This document shows, one piece after another, positions 18,301 to 29,532 of a stretch of DNA of 37,417 nt. The notes under the pieces are model-generated. The model had not been told where the DNA came from. It ran no database searches and worked only from the letters and a program-made list of their open reading frames with translations. This DNA comes from an uncultured Blautia sp. (GTDB taxonomy: Bacteria; Bacillota; Clostridia; Lachnospirales; Lachnospiraceae), in contig CAMNGN010000002.1 of NCBI GenBank assembly GCA_946538475.1, positions 1-37,417 of the forward strand. Direction: 5' to 3'. Both the position numbers and the translations under genes were made by a program. Numbering within the stretch: the first letter of the stretch is position 1; each line of letters opens with the position of its first letter.

Positions 18301-18434
18301 CCGCTTATGGAACAGGTACACTTTCGAGGGAAGAACCCGACGCCGGAATCATATTCTACGATACCAAAGGCAATTACAGCGGATATCGCCACACCGACGT
18401 TGTGTGCAATTCGCTGCCTCTTACACTTGATTGA
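15330..18434 (+). CDS. Large adhesin-like protein: acidic N-terminal region, cell-wall-binding-type repeats, C-terminal prealbumin/Cna-B-like domain; no membrane anchor
   Basis: Start ATG 15330 with GAGGAGG RBS (track ORF begins 15309); signal peptide MKNRICSIILASCLIAGMLSQTVCG; GKYFIDGGFALDGKKYYADESGLLIGGW repeats; ITITKRIKEAD...VPCGTYRVTELPVMDYYLTG. Confidence 0.8.
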   Translation: MKNRICSIILASCLIAGMLSQTVCGAGLSLNLLSAVLSSIEENEDSLFDEILEEPAEEVLPDVNVPVIEEESSNIEEPDFGQIPSDAGLILPDAGLLLPDEGEVPPEEEIQEEVMPGEDFLDVPPEDALSGDEPIESFAEEFPGAIEEELAEELPPTEDAEEENIVEDSVIEPDKIEVDDDADADKEGRYVFDGYLEDGIPNYVWEGEGRPSVLGDEIILPKENFPELSTPEEDTPDLSTLEEDIPKLTTLKEDIFETVIPQMRMQNIWLTGISPTSEGGNYLADPVKRKIYHSNKSFSEKAESEMKDGLHTIGPGMVRAYKGGKYFIDGGFALDGKKYYADESGLLIGGWLKTVGDSSVEDPNSVANDKKFSFRYFDRESYVMQTGRINVDGLWHYFSSDGKLLKDSAVTLEGNYYYSDHYGICEQVKLRYGNTLISEENQNNDTYKANKSVNAVDINTFTGQKGEYSFRPRWYPGVSSLELFGFPEMIEDLYGWYCPLSDNSLQGSIGCIYRKVGRYKGREMDLKVIVTGYDLFSLCGDTEIGYFYVYKKNIGLNTVNTKNLTADLIFLDHETGREVSVKGYATFTDIDIGQTVSVLSPVDEIFVDKDCVLYKDPASNTFTSPFIAKRIGSVVNDNDREYWVQVNFTGSRLSIRIGSAYEQYVFAESGLDIAGESRNIWRDNYTGDPHSYSLFDSTGALLRGWQGIYYKKLGRVSIPPVAKTVSDEDEIDVTKNRLRDDELRYNYTLSHNVPGENEEFFYDSYMVSDDFEEGLVIDKDGIFVTTDNEDDVTGLFDISVVDRRVEFRAHPDILKDASFYDNNYNYHIPVVIREVEGLKNKDKNDYIIYNECSAEFSRLGSSESTRSNMTETRIRIPVSFGSITITKRIKEADIVWAHGNPAFLFRAEGEDEKGKFHRYEEFLCFRKGGYSLTGDGFAEISVTIAHVPCGTYRVTELPVMDYYLTGAEAATGNMLITTVGEPGKGKDPSLTAYGTGTLSREEPDAGIIFYDTKGNYSGYRHTDVVCNSLPLTLD
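16260..16620 (+). other. Cell-wall/glucan-binding-like repeats within the adhesin
   Basis: YKGGKYFIDGGFALDGKKYYADESGLLIGGWLKT and GRINVDGLWHYFSSDGKLLKDSAVTLEGNYYYSDHYGIC have the aromatic/Gly pattern of CW-binding repeats. Confidence 0.6.
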
Positions 18435-18460
18435 CGCGCTGTATTACTTGAATACTGACA

Positions 18461-18489
18461 TTGACACCAAAAGCCAAATTGGATATAGT
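18461..18489 (+). promoter_or_regulatory. Sigma-A promoter for the miaB-mutS-mutL-miaA operon (TTGACA-N17-TATAGT)
   Basis: -35 TTGACA 18461-18466, -10 TATAGT 18484-18489, 17-nt spacer. Confidence 0.8.
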
Positions 18490-18542
18490 ATATAAGATTA
18501 CAGTGCCGATAGTACACTCTATGCAATGAGTGGAAGATCATT

Positions 18543-20009
18543 ATGCCAAGAAAGAGGTTTTATCGCTTGGAGACGAACAAAAGAGACGGGGCAGCAAAGA
18601 TCCCCGCAGCGAACGAAAGAGAGACAGAACTGCAACTGAAATATATAGAAGACTGTGCTTCACTTATCAGGCAGAAATACCCTGAAGGGATGACCTGCTT
18701 TATACAGAACGAAGGATGCCAGATGAACAATCTGCAGACCGAGACCGTCGCGGGAATGATCCGCGATATGGGCTGCATTCCGGCAGACAGCGAAGAGAAT
18801 GCGGATGTGGTGATCTTTAACACCTGCACCGTGCGTGAGAATGCCAATCAGAAGATCTACGGGAGGCTCGGACGGCTGAAAAGCGTCAAGAGATCCCATC
18901 CGGATATGAAGATCGTTCTGTTCGGCTGCATGATGCAGGAAGAACACGTGGTTAATAAGATCCGTCAGAGCTACCGCTTTGTAGATCTGGTGTTCGGGAC
19001 CCACAATATGCACAAATTCCCCGAACTGTTCTTTCATTCCCTTCAGTCGGACAGTCAGATCATCGACATATGGACCGACTCGGATCAGATCATCGAAGGA
19101 CTGCCCGTAGAACGCAAATATTCCTTCAAGACAGGCGTGAATATCATGTTTGGCTGCAACAATTTCTGCAGCTACTGCATCGTCCCTTACGTCAGGGGCC
19201 GCGAGAAAAGCCGCGAGCCGCAGGCTATCCTGCGAGAGATCGAAGACCTTGCCGCGCATGGTGTGACCGAGGTCATGCTCCTGGGACAGAATGTCAATTC
19301 CTACGGTAAAACCCTGGAAACCCCTGTGACATTCGCATCCCTGCTCCGCGAAGTCGAAAAGATCGATGGTATAAAAAGAATACGGTTTATGACCTCGCAC
19401 CCCAAGGACCTTTCGGACGAGCTGATCGAAGTGATGAGCCAAAGCAGCAAAATCTGTCATCACCTGCATCTGCCGATGCAGTCGGGAAGCAGCCGGATCC
19501 TCAAACTGATGAACCGGCATTACGACAAAGAAAAATATCTTAACCTGGTATCAAAGATCCGTGCGGCGGTTCCGGATATATCACTGACCACGGATATCAT
19601 TGTCGGCTTTCCCGGTGAGACGGAGGAGGATTTTGCCGAGACGCTCGAAGTGGTGGAGAAGAGCAATTTTGACACCGCGTTCACGTTTATCTATTCCAAA
19701 CGGACCGGCACCCCCGCGGCAAGAATGGAGGACCAGGTTCCCGAAGATGTGGTGAAGGAAAGGTTCGGCCGCCTTCTCAGCCTTGTGCAGGAGAAGGGGC
19801 GGGAGAATTCCGCACGGTTTACAGGCACCGTGCAGGAAGTCCTGGTGGAAGAGGAGAACCGGGAACAGGGACTGCTGACCGGACGTACGGAGTACAATCT
19901 GCTGGTACATTTTCCGGGAGACAAGTCTCTCATCGGTTCCTATGTAAAAGTCAGGATGGATGAATGCAAAGGCTTCTATTATTTCGGAAGTATTCTCGAG
20001 GAGAACTAA
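18543..20009 (+). CDS. miaB: tRNA-2-methylthio-N6-dimethylallyladenosine synthase MiaB
   Basis: NEGCQMNNLQTE, FNTCTVRENA, FGCMMQEE, radical-SAM CNNFCSYCIVPYVRGREKSR, C-terminal TRAM domain. Confidence 0.96.
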   Translation: MPRKRFYRLETNKRDGAAKIPAANERETELQLKYIEDCASLIRQKYPEGMTCFIQNEGCQMNNLQTETVAGMIRDMGCIPADSEENADVVIFNTCTVRENANQKIYGRLGRLKSVKRSHPDMKIVLFGCMMQEEHVVNKIRQSYRFVDLVFGTHNMHKFPELFFHSLQSDSQIIDIWTDSDQIIEGLPVERKYSFKTGVNIMFGCNNFCSYCIVPYVRGREKSREPQAILREIEDLAAHGVTEVMLLGQNVNSYGKTLETPVTFASLLREVEKIDGIKRIRFMTSHPKDLSDELIEVMSQSSKICHHLHLPMQSGSSRILKLMNRHYDKEKYLNLVSKIRAAVPDISLTTDIIVGFPGETEEDFAETLEVVEKSNFDTAFTFIYSKRTGTPAARMEDQVPEDVVKERFGRLLSLVQEKGRENSARFTGTVQEVLVEEENREQGLLTGRTEYNLLVHFPGDKSLIGSYVKVRMDECKGFYYFGSILEEN

Positions 20010-20012
20010 AGA

Positions 20013-22646
<2,634 letters not shown>

Positions 22647-22651
22647 AGTAA

Positions 22652-24739
22652 ATGAACGATATACAGGTATTAGATAAAAATACGATAGACAAGATCGCTG
22701 CGGGGGAGGTCGTCGAACGTCCTTCCTCTGTGGTAAAAGAACTGGTAGAGAACGCGATAGACGCAGGAGCCACTGCCGTGACGGTGGAGATAACGGATGG
22801 CGGAAGAAAGCTCATCCGCATTACCGACAACGGCGCAGGCATTGATGCCGGACAGGTGCCTGCGGCTTTTCTGCGCCATGCGACCAGCAAAATACGTAAG
22901 GTGGAGGATCTGGAACACATCGCGTCGCTCGGATTCAGAGGGGAGGCTCTTTCGAGCATTGCGGCTGTGTCACAGGTCGAACTGATCACAAAGACGACCA
23001 CCGCCATGGCGGGTACCCGGTACCTGATCAGCGGGGGAGTCGAGGAGCGGATTGAAGAGACCGGCGCACCCGACGGAACGACATTCCTAGTGCGGAATCT
23101 CTTTTACAATACTCCGGCAAGAGCAAAATTTTTAAAATCGGATACAACGGAAGCCGGGTACATCAGCACGCTCATGGAGCAGCTTGCGATGTCACACCCG
23201 GAAATTTCATTTAAATATATACAGAACAGGCAGGTTCGCCTGCATACATCGGGCAATTACAGCCCAAAAGAAGTGATCTACAGCATCTATGGACGCAATA
23301 TAGCCGGATCGCTCATCGAGGTTTCCTGCAGCACCGACTTTATGGAGATCAAAGGCTTTGTGGGAAAGCCGGAAATTGCCAGGGGGAACCGTTCTTTCGA
23401 GAATTATTACATCAACGGAAGATTTGTCCGCGATAAGATCATCGCCAAGGCGATCGAGGACGGCTATAAAGGTTTTCTGATGCAGCACAAATTTCCGTTT
23501 GTCTCATTGAACATCGAGATGAAGGGAAACGAGCTTGATGTCAACGTGCATCCGTCCAAGATGGAGGTACGTTTTGCCAGAGGCCCCGAGGTGTACGAAG
23601 CGATATGCCGGATGGTGCAGGACGCGCTCTCGGGCAGAAGCCTTATCCCTACGGTACAGGCAGGGAAGGACGAACGCATACCTGCACAGACACTGAGGGA
23701 AAAGCCGGCGGCAGTGCCGGAGCCTTTTGAAGTCAGGCGGCTGAAGGAATCGAGGCCGCAGAGCTTTGCGCAGGATAGAGCGCAGAGGCCGGCGTTGGGA
23801 GATATCTCCGAGAAAGAAATGTTGAAAGGCCCGGGGGCACTCACAGGTGCAGAAGAGCGTTTGTTTACAGGTACTTTGAATTCCTCCTCTCCCGAAAGTA
23901 CTACAGGAGGTTCTGCAATCAGGCAAGATTCTTCGGCTGTAATGCGAAATACATTCGCAGACAGTGCCGAAACATCCAGAAAGATGAAACCTTCTCAGGA
24001 TGAGACAACATTTGTTCCGAATGGAACAAAATCAGTGCAGGATGAAACGAACTCTTTACCGGATGAGCAGAAATCCGCACCGGAAGCAGTAACTTCTCCA
24101 CAGAGAGAAGCGAAGCCCGAGCAGCTCACCCTCTTCTCCGAATCTTTCCTGAAGCCGGAGTCCCGCAGCCGAATCCGCGTGATCGGCCAGCTTTTTGAGA
24201 CCTACTGGCTCACGGAGTACGACAACAGCTTCTTCATCATCGACCAGCACGCCGCGCACGAAAAGGTGTACTATGAACGTTTTCTCAAAAAATTCCGTGA
24301 GCGGACGATAGAATCGCAGAATCTCTGCCCGCCAATGATCGTCACCCTTTCCATGGAGGAAGAGCAGGTGCTGCTCGCCAATCAGGAAAGATTTCTCGAG
24401 GCAGGTTTTGAGGTCGAGCCTTTCGGCGGAAGAGAATATGCGGTCCGTACGGTTCCGACCGAGCTTTACCGCATGACGGAACAGGAACTCTTTAAAGAGA
24501 TGCTCGACAGCCTCTCGGACCTCTCCGGAAATATCGAAGAGATCTTCAGTTCACGCCTGGCGACGATGGCCTGCAAGGCGGCAGTCAAAGGTAATAACCG
24601 GCTGTCTGTCTCCGAGGCCGAAGCGCTCATCGACGAGATGATGAAACTCGATAATCCTTACCATTGTCCGCACGGCCGTCCAACGGTCATCGAGATGACA
24701 AAACAGGAGCTGGAACATAAATTCAAACGTATCGTATGA
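22652..24739 (+). CDS. mutL: DNA mismatch repair endonuclease MutL
   Basis: GHKL motifs (ENAIDAGAT, DNGAGI, RHATSKI, LGFRGEALSSIAAV) and C-terminal DQHAAHEKVYYE endonuclease motif, ACKAAVK and CPHGRP. Confidence 0.97.
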   Translation: MNDIQVLDKNTIDKIAAGEVVERPSSVVKELVENAIDAGATAVTVEITDGGRKLIRITDNGAGIDAGQVPAAFLRHATSKIRKVEDLEHIASLGFRGEALSSIAAVSQVELITKTTTAMAGTRYLISGGVEERIEETGAPDGTTFLVRNLFYNTPARAKFLKSDTTEAGYISTLMEQLAMSHPEISFKYIQNRQVRLHTSGNYSPKEVIYSIYGRNIAGSLIEVSCSTDFMEIKGFVGKPEIARGNRSFENYYINGRFVRDKIIAKAIEDGYKGFLMQHKFPFVSLNIEMKGNELDVNVHPSKMEVRFARGPEVYEAICRMVQDALSGRSLIPTVQAGKDERIPAQTLREKPAAVPEPFEVRRLKESRPQSFAQDRAQRPALGDISEKEMLKGPGALTGAEERLFTGTLNSSSPESTTGGSAIRQDSSAVMRNTFADSAETSRKMKPSQDETTFVPNGTKSVQDETNSLPDEQKSAPEAVTSPQREAKPEQLTLFSESFLKPESRSRIRVIGQLFETYWLTEYDNSFFIIDQHAAHEKVYYERFLKKFRERTIESQNLCPPMIVTLSMEEEQVLLANQERFLEAGFEVEPFGGREYAVRTVPTELYRMTEQELFKEMLDSLSDLSGNIEEIFSSRLATMACKAAVKGNNRLSVSEAEALIDEMMKLDNPYHCPHGRPTVIEMTKQELEHKFKRIV

Positions 24740-24772
24740 CACGTGCAGAATGATAATAAAAGCGAGGACATT

Positions 24773-25741
24773 ATGATTTCTGGATCACAAACGGAAAAGG
24801 ACCCTCTGATCGTGATCGCAGGGCCCACTGCCTCGGGCAAATCGGCTCTGGGTGTCGCTCTTGCCAAAAAGGTGGGAGGCGAGATCGTTTCGGCCGACTC
24901 GATGCAGGTCTATCGTCACATGGATATCGGCTCCGCAAAGGTGACCGAGGAAGAGATGGACGGAGTACCGCACCACCTCATCGATATACTGGATCCCACG
25001 GAGGACTTCAATATCCTGCTTTTCCAGAAGTATGCGCTTGCCGCGATCGAAGAGATCAGATCCCGCGGCCACATTCCGATACTGGTCGGAGGAACCGGGT
25101 TTTATATTCAGGCGGTCACCCGAAAGATCGATTTTACCAAAGCAGAAGAGGACTCGCATATCCGGGAGCGTCTGGAGAAGATCGCGGAAGAGCAGGGAAA
25201 CATCGTTCTGCACGAAATGCTGAAGAAAGTCGATCCCGCAAGTGCGGAGAGCATACATCCGAACAATGTGAAAAGGGTGATCAGAGCGCTGGAATTCTAC
25301 GAGCAGAATCAGTCGCCTATCTCGGCACATAATGCAGAGGAGAAGGAGAAAGAGACGCCGTTTAATCTGGCTTATTTTGTGCTGAATCTTCCCCGTGAAG
25401 AGCTCTACCGGCGGATCGACCTGCGCGTCGACAAGATGCTGGATGAAGGGCTCGTCTCCGAAGTGGAAGCACTAAGAGAAATGGGATGCCGGCGCGGCAT
25501 GACTTCGATGCAGGGCCTCGGATATAAAGAAATCCTCGACTATCTTTGCGGAGATCTTGATTATGACGAGGCTGTGCGCGTGCTGAAGCGCGATACGCGG
25601 CATTTTGCCAAGAGGCAGCTGACCTGGTTCAGAAGAGAGCCCGGGACGATATGGATAGACAAAGAACAGTTTGATTACAACGATGAACGGATCCTTGCTT
25701 TCCTTCTGCAGACCCTGAAGGAGAAAGGAATACCAGATTGA
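24773..25741 (+). CDS. miaA: tRNA dimethylallyltransferase MiaA
   Basis: IAGPTASGKSALG, SADSMQVYRHMDIGSAK, VGGTGFYIQA. ATG 24773 with GAGG RBS preferred; GTG 24743 also possible. Confidence 0.95.
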   Translation: MISGSQTEKDPLIVIAGPTASGKSALGVALAKKVGGEIVSADSMQVYRHMDIGSAKVTEEEMDGVPHHLIDILDPTEDFNILLFQKYALAAIEEIRSRGHIPILVGGTGFYIQAVTRKIDFTKAEEDSHIRERLEKIAEEQGNIVLHEMLKKVDPASAESIHPNNVKRVIRALEFYEQNQSPISAHNAEEKEKETPFNLAYFVLNLPREELYRRIDLRVDKMLDEGLVSEVEALREMGCRRGMTSMQGLGYKEILDYLCGDLDYDEAVRVLKRDTRHFAKRQLTWFRREPGTIWIDKEQFDYNDERILAFLLQTLKEKGIPD

Positions 25742-25752
25742 CAGGTGAATAA

Positions 25753-27069
25753 ATGGAAACAGAGACAATAACAGCAGACCGCGGACATATGGTAAAGAAG
25801 ATGTACGCGGAACTTGGAATATCCGAAGAAGTCCTCTCCTTTGCGGAGGAGACCGAAAAGACGCTCACGGAGCAGTACAGGAATTTTGACCATACCGCCG
25901 AATACAACCAGCTTAAGGTGCTTTCGGCCATGCAGAAAAACAAGGTGAGCGAAGAGTGCTTCGGATCGACCACGGGATACGGATATAACGATTACGGACG
26001 GGAAACGCTCGAAAAGGTCTATGCGGACACATTCCACACCGAGGCATGTCTGGTCCGCCCGCAGATCGCATGCGGCACACATGCGCTGGCAATCGCACTT
26101 TTCGGGAACCTTCGCCCGGGCGACGAGATCCTTTCTCCCGTCGGAAAGCCGTATGACACCCTGGAGGAGGTCATCGGCATCCGTCCGTCCAGGGGTTCAC
26201 TGGCCGAGTACGGCGTTACTTACCGACAGGTCGAACTGAAAAAAGACGGTTCTTTCGATTACGAAGGAATAAAAGAAGCTTTGAATCCGCGTACTAAACT
26301 TGTCGAGATACAAAGATCCCGCGGGTACCTCACCCGTCCTTCTTTTTCGGTCGCGCAGATCGGTGAGCTGATTAAGTTTATTAAGGGCATTCGTCCCGAT
26401 GTGATCTGCATGGTGGACAACTGCTACGGCGAATTTGTCGACGTCATCGAGCCCTCCGATGTGGGAGCGGATATGATCGTCGGCTCGCTCATCAAAAATC
26501 CCGGCGGCGGACTTGCCCCGATCGGCGGATACATCGCAGGGACAAAGGAATGTATTGAAAACTCGGCCTCCCGGATGACCTGTCCGGGTCTGGGCAGCGA
26601 GGTCGGAGCCACTCTGGGAGTCAACCGTTCTTTCTACCAGGGCTTTTTTCTCGCACCGACCGTCACGGCCGCTGCGCTGAAAGGCGCTGTGTTTGCCTCG
26701 GCACTTTACGAGAGACTTGGTTTTCCGGTAACACCGGGGAGCCGTGAGCAGAGGAACGATATCATCCAGGCGGTCACTCTGGGAGCGCCCGAAAAGCTGA
26801 TCTCTTTCTGCAAAGGCATCCAGGCAGGCGCACCTGTCGACAGCTACGTCGATCCGGAGCCCTGGGATATGCCGGGGTATGACAGTCAGGTGATCATGGC
26901 CGCCGGCGCTTTCATCCAGGGGGCCAGCATCGAGCTGTCCGCTGATGGTCCGATGAAACCGCCGTACAATGTCTATTTCCAGGGAGGGCTGACCTTCCCT
27001 CATGCCAGATACGGAATACTGAAATCTCTCCAGCGTCTTGTCGATGACGGACACGTAAAACTGTCGTAA
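25753..27069 (+). CDS. Methionine gamma-lyase family / aluminium resistance (YnbB-like) PLP-dependent protein
   Basis: FGSTTGYGYNDYGRETLEKVYADTF, GSLIKNPGGGLAPIGGYIAG PLP-lysine region. Confidence 0.9.
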   Translation: METETITADRGHMVKKMYAELGISEEVLSFAEETEKTLTEQYRNFDHTAEYNQLKVLSAMQKNKVSEECFGSTTGYGYNDYGRETLEKVYADTFHTEACLVRPQIACGTHALAIALFGNLRPGDEILSPVGKPYDTLEEVIGIRPSRGSLAEYGVTYRQVELKKDGSFDYEGIKEALNPRTKLVEIQRSRGYLTRPSFSVAQIGELIKFIKGIRPDVICMVDNCYGEFVDVIEPSDVGADMIVGSLIKNPGGGLAPIGGYIAGTKECIENSASRMTCPGLGSEVGATLGVNRSFYQGFFLAPTVTAAALKGAVFASALYERLGFPVTPGSREQRNDIIQAVTLGAPEKLISFCKGIQAGAPVDSYVDPEPWDMPGYDSQVIMAAGAFIQGASIELSADGPMKPPYNVYFQGGLTFPHARYGILKSLQRLVDDGHVKLS

Positions 27070-27115
27070 AGGATGATGCTTTGCCCAAAAGGGCATTCCG
27101 CGGAAGGATAAAAAT

Positions 27116-28702
27116 ATGATCAGGATCAGTCAGCTGAAGCTGCCGATATATCACACCTCCGAAGAACTCACTGAGGCGGTGCGAAAAGCCCTGAGATGCG
27201 GTGACACGCCTTTTACGTTCCGCATCCGCAGGCAGTCTTTGGATGCCAGAGACAAAACACAGTTAAAATATGTATATACGATCGATGCGGATGTCCGGGG
27301 GGAAAAAGCTCTGCTTCGCCGCAGCGGCAAAAGCCTCGAGGCCGTGACAGAAAAAAAGTACCGTTTTCCGAAATCGGGGACAGAACTGCTGCCGCATCGG
27401 CCGATCGTCGTCGGCAGCGGACCTGCGGGGCTTTTCTGCGCATGGTATCTGGCCAACGCGGGGTATAACCCCATTCTGTTAGAGCGCGGTGAGGATGTCG
27501 ATGCACGAAAGAAGACCGTAGAAGCTTTCTGGGCGGGAGGATCACTCGATCCTGAGTCGAACGTGCAGTTCGGCGAAGGAGGAGCAGGAACTTTTTCGGA
27601 CGGAAAGCTCAATACGCTGGTCAAAGATCCCGCCGGAAGGAACCGGGAAGTGCTTCAGCGTTTTGTGAAAGCCGGAGCGCCGGAGGAGATCCTTTATCTT
27701 CAAAAGCCGCATCTCGGCACCGATATGCTGACGGGTATCGTAAAAAACCTTCGCGCCCAGATCATCTCCATGGGAGGAGAAGTCAGATTCCGCAGCAGAC
27801 TCACCGACCTTGAGATCGGGAACGGCGCTCTTACCGGAGTTGTCGTGAACGATGATGAGCTTATCCCGGCTGAGGTTTGTGTGCTGGCCATAGGTCACAG
27901 CGCAAGAGATACCTTCGCTATGCTGGATGAGCGTAAAGTCATGATGACTCCCAAAGCTTTTGCCGCGGGCGTGCGAATCGAACATCCGCAGACGATGGTC
28001 AATCTGGGTATTTACGGGCAGGAAAAGATAGATATCCTCGGTCCTGCTGCCTACAAAATGACGCACAAGTGCGACAACGGGAGAGGTGTATACACGTTCT
28101 GCATGTGCCCGGGCGGCTATGTCGTCAATGCCTCATCGGAAGAGGGGCGGCTTGCCGTGAACGGCATGAGCTATCACGACAGGGCTTCCGCCAACGCGAA
28201 TAGTGCCGTCATCGTCACGGTGACACCCGATGATTTTGGCGGAGAGGGTCCGCTTGCCGGGATTGCCTTCCAGAGAGGGCTCGAAGAAGCAGCATTCCGG
28301 GAAGGAAGAGGAAACGTTCCGGTGCAGCAGTTCGGTGACTTTGAAAAGAACATGCCGAGCGAAGGTCCCGGAGAAGTCATCCCCTGTATAAAAGGCGGAT
28401 ACCGCTGGGGAAATGTAAGAGAATGTCTTCCCGCTCCGGTTGCGGAGGCTGTCTGTGAAGGGGTTCATGCATTTGCAGATGTGATTCCCGGCTATGACCG
28501 CAGTGATGCGGTGATCGCAGGCGTAGAGAGCCGTACTTCGTCCCCCGTAAGGATCACCAGAGACGATTCTCTCGAGGCAAACTATGGCGGGATCTACCCT
28601 TGCGGAGAAGGCGCGGGATACGCGGGCGGCATCACTTCGGCAGCCATGGATGGCCTGAAAACGGCAGAAGCGATTGCCAAAAAATACGCCTCGCTCAAGT
28701 GA
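27116..28702 (+). CDS. NAD(P)/FAD-dependent oxidoreductase
   Basis: IVVGSGPAGLFCAWYLANAGYNPILLERG Rossmann motif; C-terminal YPCGEGAGYAGGITSAAMDGLKTAEAI FAD motif. Confidence 0.92.
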   Translation: MIRISQLKLPIYHTSEELTEAVRKALRCGDTPFTFRIRRQSLDARDKTQLKYVYTIDADVRGEKALLRRSGKSLEAVTEKKYRFPKSGTELLPHRPIVVGSGPAGLFCAWYLANAGYNPILLERGEDVDARKKTVEAFWAGGSLDPESNVQFGEGGAGTFSDGKLNTLVKDPAGRNREVLQRFVKAGAPEEILYLQKPHLGTDMLTGIVKNLRAQIISMGGEVRFRSRLTDLEIGNGALTGVVVNDDELIPAEVCVLAIGHSARDTFAMLDERKVMMTPKAFAAGVRIEHPQTMVNLGIYGQEKIDILGPAAYKMTHKCDNGRGVYTFCMCPGGYVVNASSEEGRLAVNGMSYHDRASANANSAVIVTVTPDDFGGEGPLAGIAFQRGLEEAAFREGRGNVPVQQFGDFEKNMPSEGPGEVIPCIKGGYRWGNVRECLPAPVAEAVCEGVHAFADVIPGYDRSDAVIAGVESRTSSPVRITRDDSLEANYGGIYPCGEGAGYAGGITSAAMDGLKTAEAIAKKYASLK

Positions 28703-28705
28703 GGT

Positions 28706-28734
28706 TTACATTGTATCCGATTTATGGTAAACTA
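28706..28734 (+). promoter_or_regulatory. Possible promoter for radC-mre operon (TTTACA-N17-TAAACT)
   Basis: 17-nt spacing; -10 is a moderate match; an adjacent TATAAT at about +8 is an alternative. Confidence 0.35.
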
Positions 28735-28818
28735 TTATAATGAATTCATTCAGGAACTGTATGTGTAAGATTTCCATGCAGGCAGCATTCCTAAGAGCCT
28801 CCCTTGTAAAGAGGGCTT

Positions 28819-29532
28819 ATGAATCATATCAAAATAAAAGAACTTCCCGCCGAGCAGCGCCCCTACGAAAAATGTATTTCCATGGGTGCTTCGGCGCTTA
28901 CCGACAATGAGCTGCTGGCGATCATACTGCGCAGCGGCACGAAAGATCTCAATTCGCTTCATCTGGCGGACATTGTCCTTTCCGCAACCGGAAAGACTGC
29001 ATTTCCGGGACTGCAGGGGCTCTATCACATGTCTGTCAGGCAGCTTATGGAACTGCCGGGCATCGGCAAGGTCAAAGCGGTGCAGCTGCTTTGCATAGGA
29101 GAACTGTCGCGCAGAATGGCGTCATCCTCTGCAAAGAATGCCTTGTGTATGGCCGATGCGGCATCGATCGCAGAATATTTTATGGAGCGCCTGCGCCATG
29201 AGGAGCAGGAGCATCTTTACAGTCTTATGCTGGATGCCAAAAACCGTTATCTCGGTGAGCAGCTTATCACAAGAGGAACGGGAAATTCCACGCTGGTCTC
29301 TCCTCGCGAGATATATATCGAGGCACTTCGCAGGCAGGCACTGGGGGTGGTTCTCATTCATAACCATCCGAGCGGAGACCCTTCTCCCAGCGATTATGAC
29401 ATTGATGTTACCGAAAGGATGTTCGTTTCGGGTGAGATGATCGGCATCCCTTTGATGGATCATATTATTATCGGAGATCAGGAATATTTCAGCTTCCGTG
29501 AACAGGGGTTGTTAAACACAGATGATTTTTGA
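28819..29532 (+). CDS. radC: RadC family JAB-domain protein
   Basis: ELPAEQRPYEK..ALTDNELLAIILRSGT, HhH ELPGIGKVKA, HNHPSGDPSPSDYD metal-binding motif. Confidence 0.96.
   Translation: MNHIKIKELPAEQRPYEKCISMGASALTDNELLAIILRSGTKDLNSLHLADIVLSATGKTAFPGLQGLYHMSVRQLMELPGIGKVKAVQLLCIGELSRRMASSSAKNALCMADAASIAEYFMERLRHEEQEHLYSLMLDAKNRYLGEQLITRGTGNSTLVSPREIYIEALRRQALGVVLIHNHPSGDPSPSDYDIDVTERMFVSGEMIGIPLMDHIIIGDQEYFSFREQGLLNTDDF

Noticed and set aside
26197-27096. 299-aa antisense ORF opposite the PLP-enzyme gene
   Set aside because: Shadow ORF of a conserved gene; no domain signature.
27081-27105. Small hairpin TGCCC-AAAA-GGGCA and palindrome TTCCGCGGAA before the FAD oxidoreductase gene
   Set aside because: Short stem without a T-tract, close to the next RBS; expected by chance at this length. 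Not strong enough to call a terminator or attenuator.
28788-28818. Imperfect stem AGCCTCCCTTGTAAAGAGGGCT just before the radC start codon
   Set aside because: Requires a bulge and a G-U pair; too weak to claim a translational switch without covariation data.
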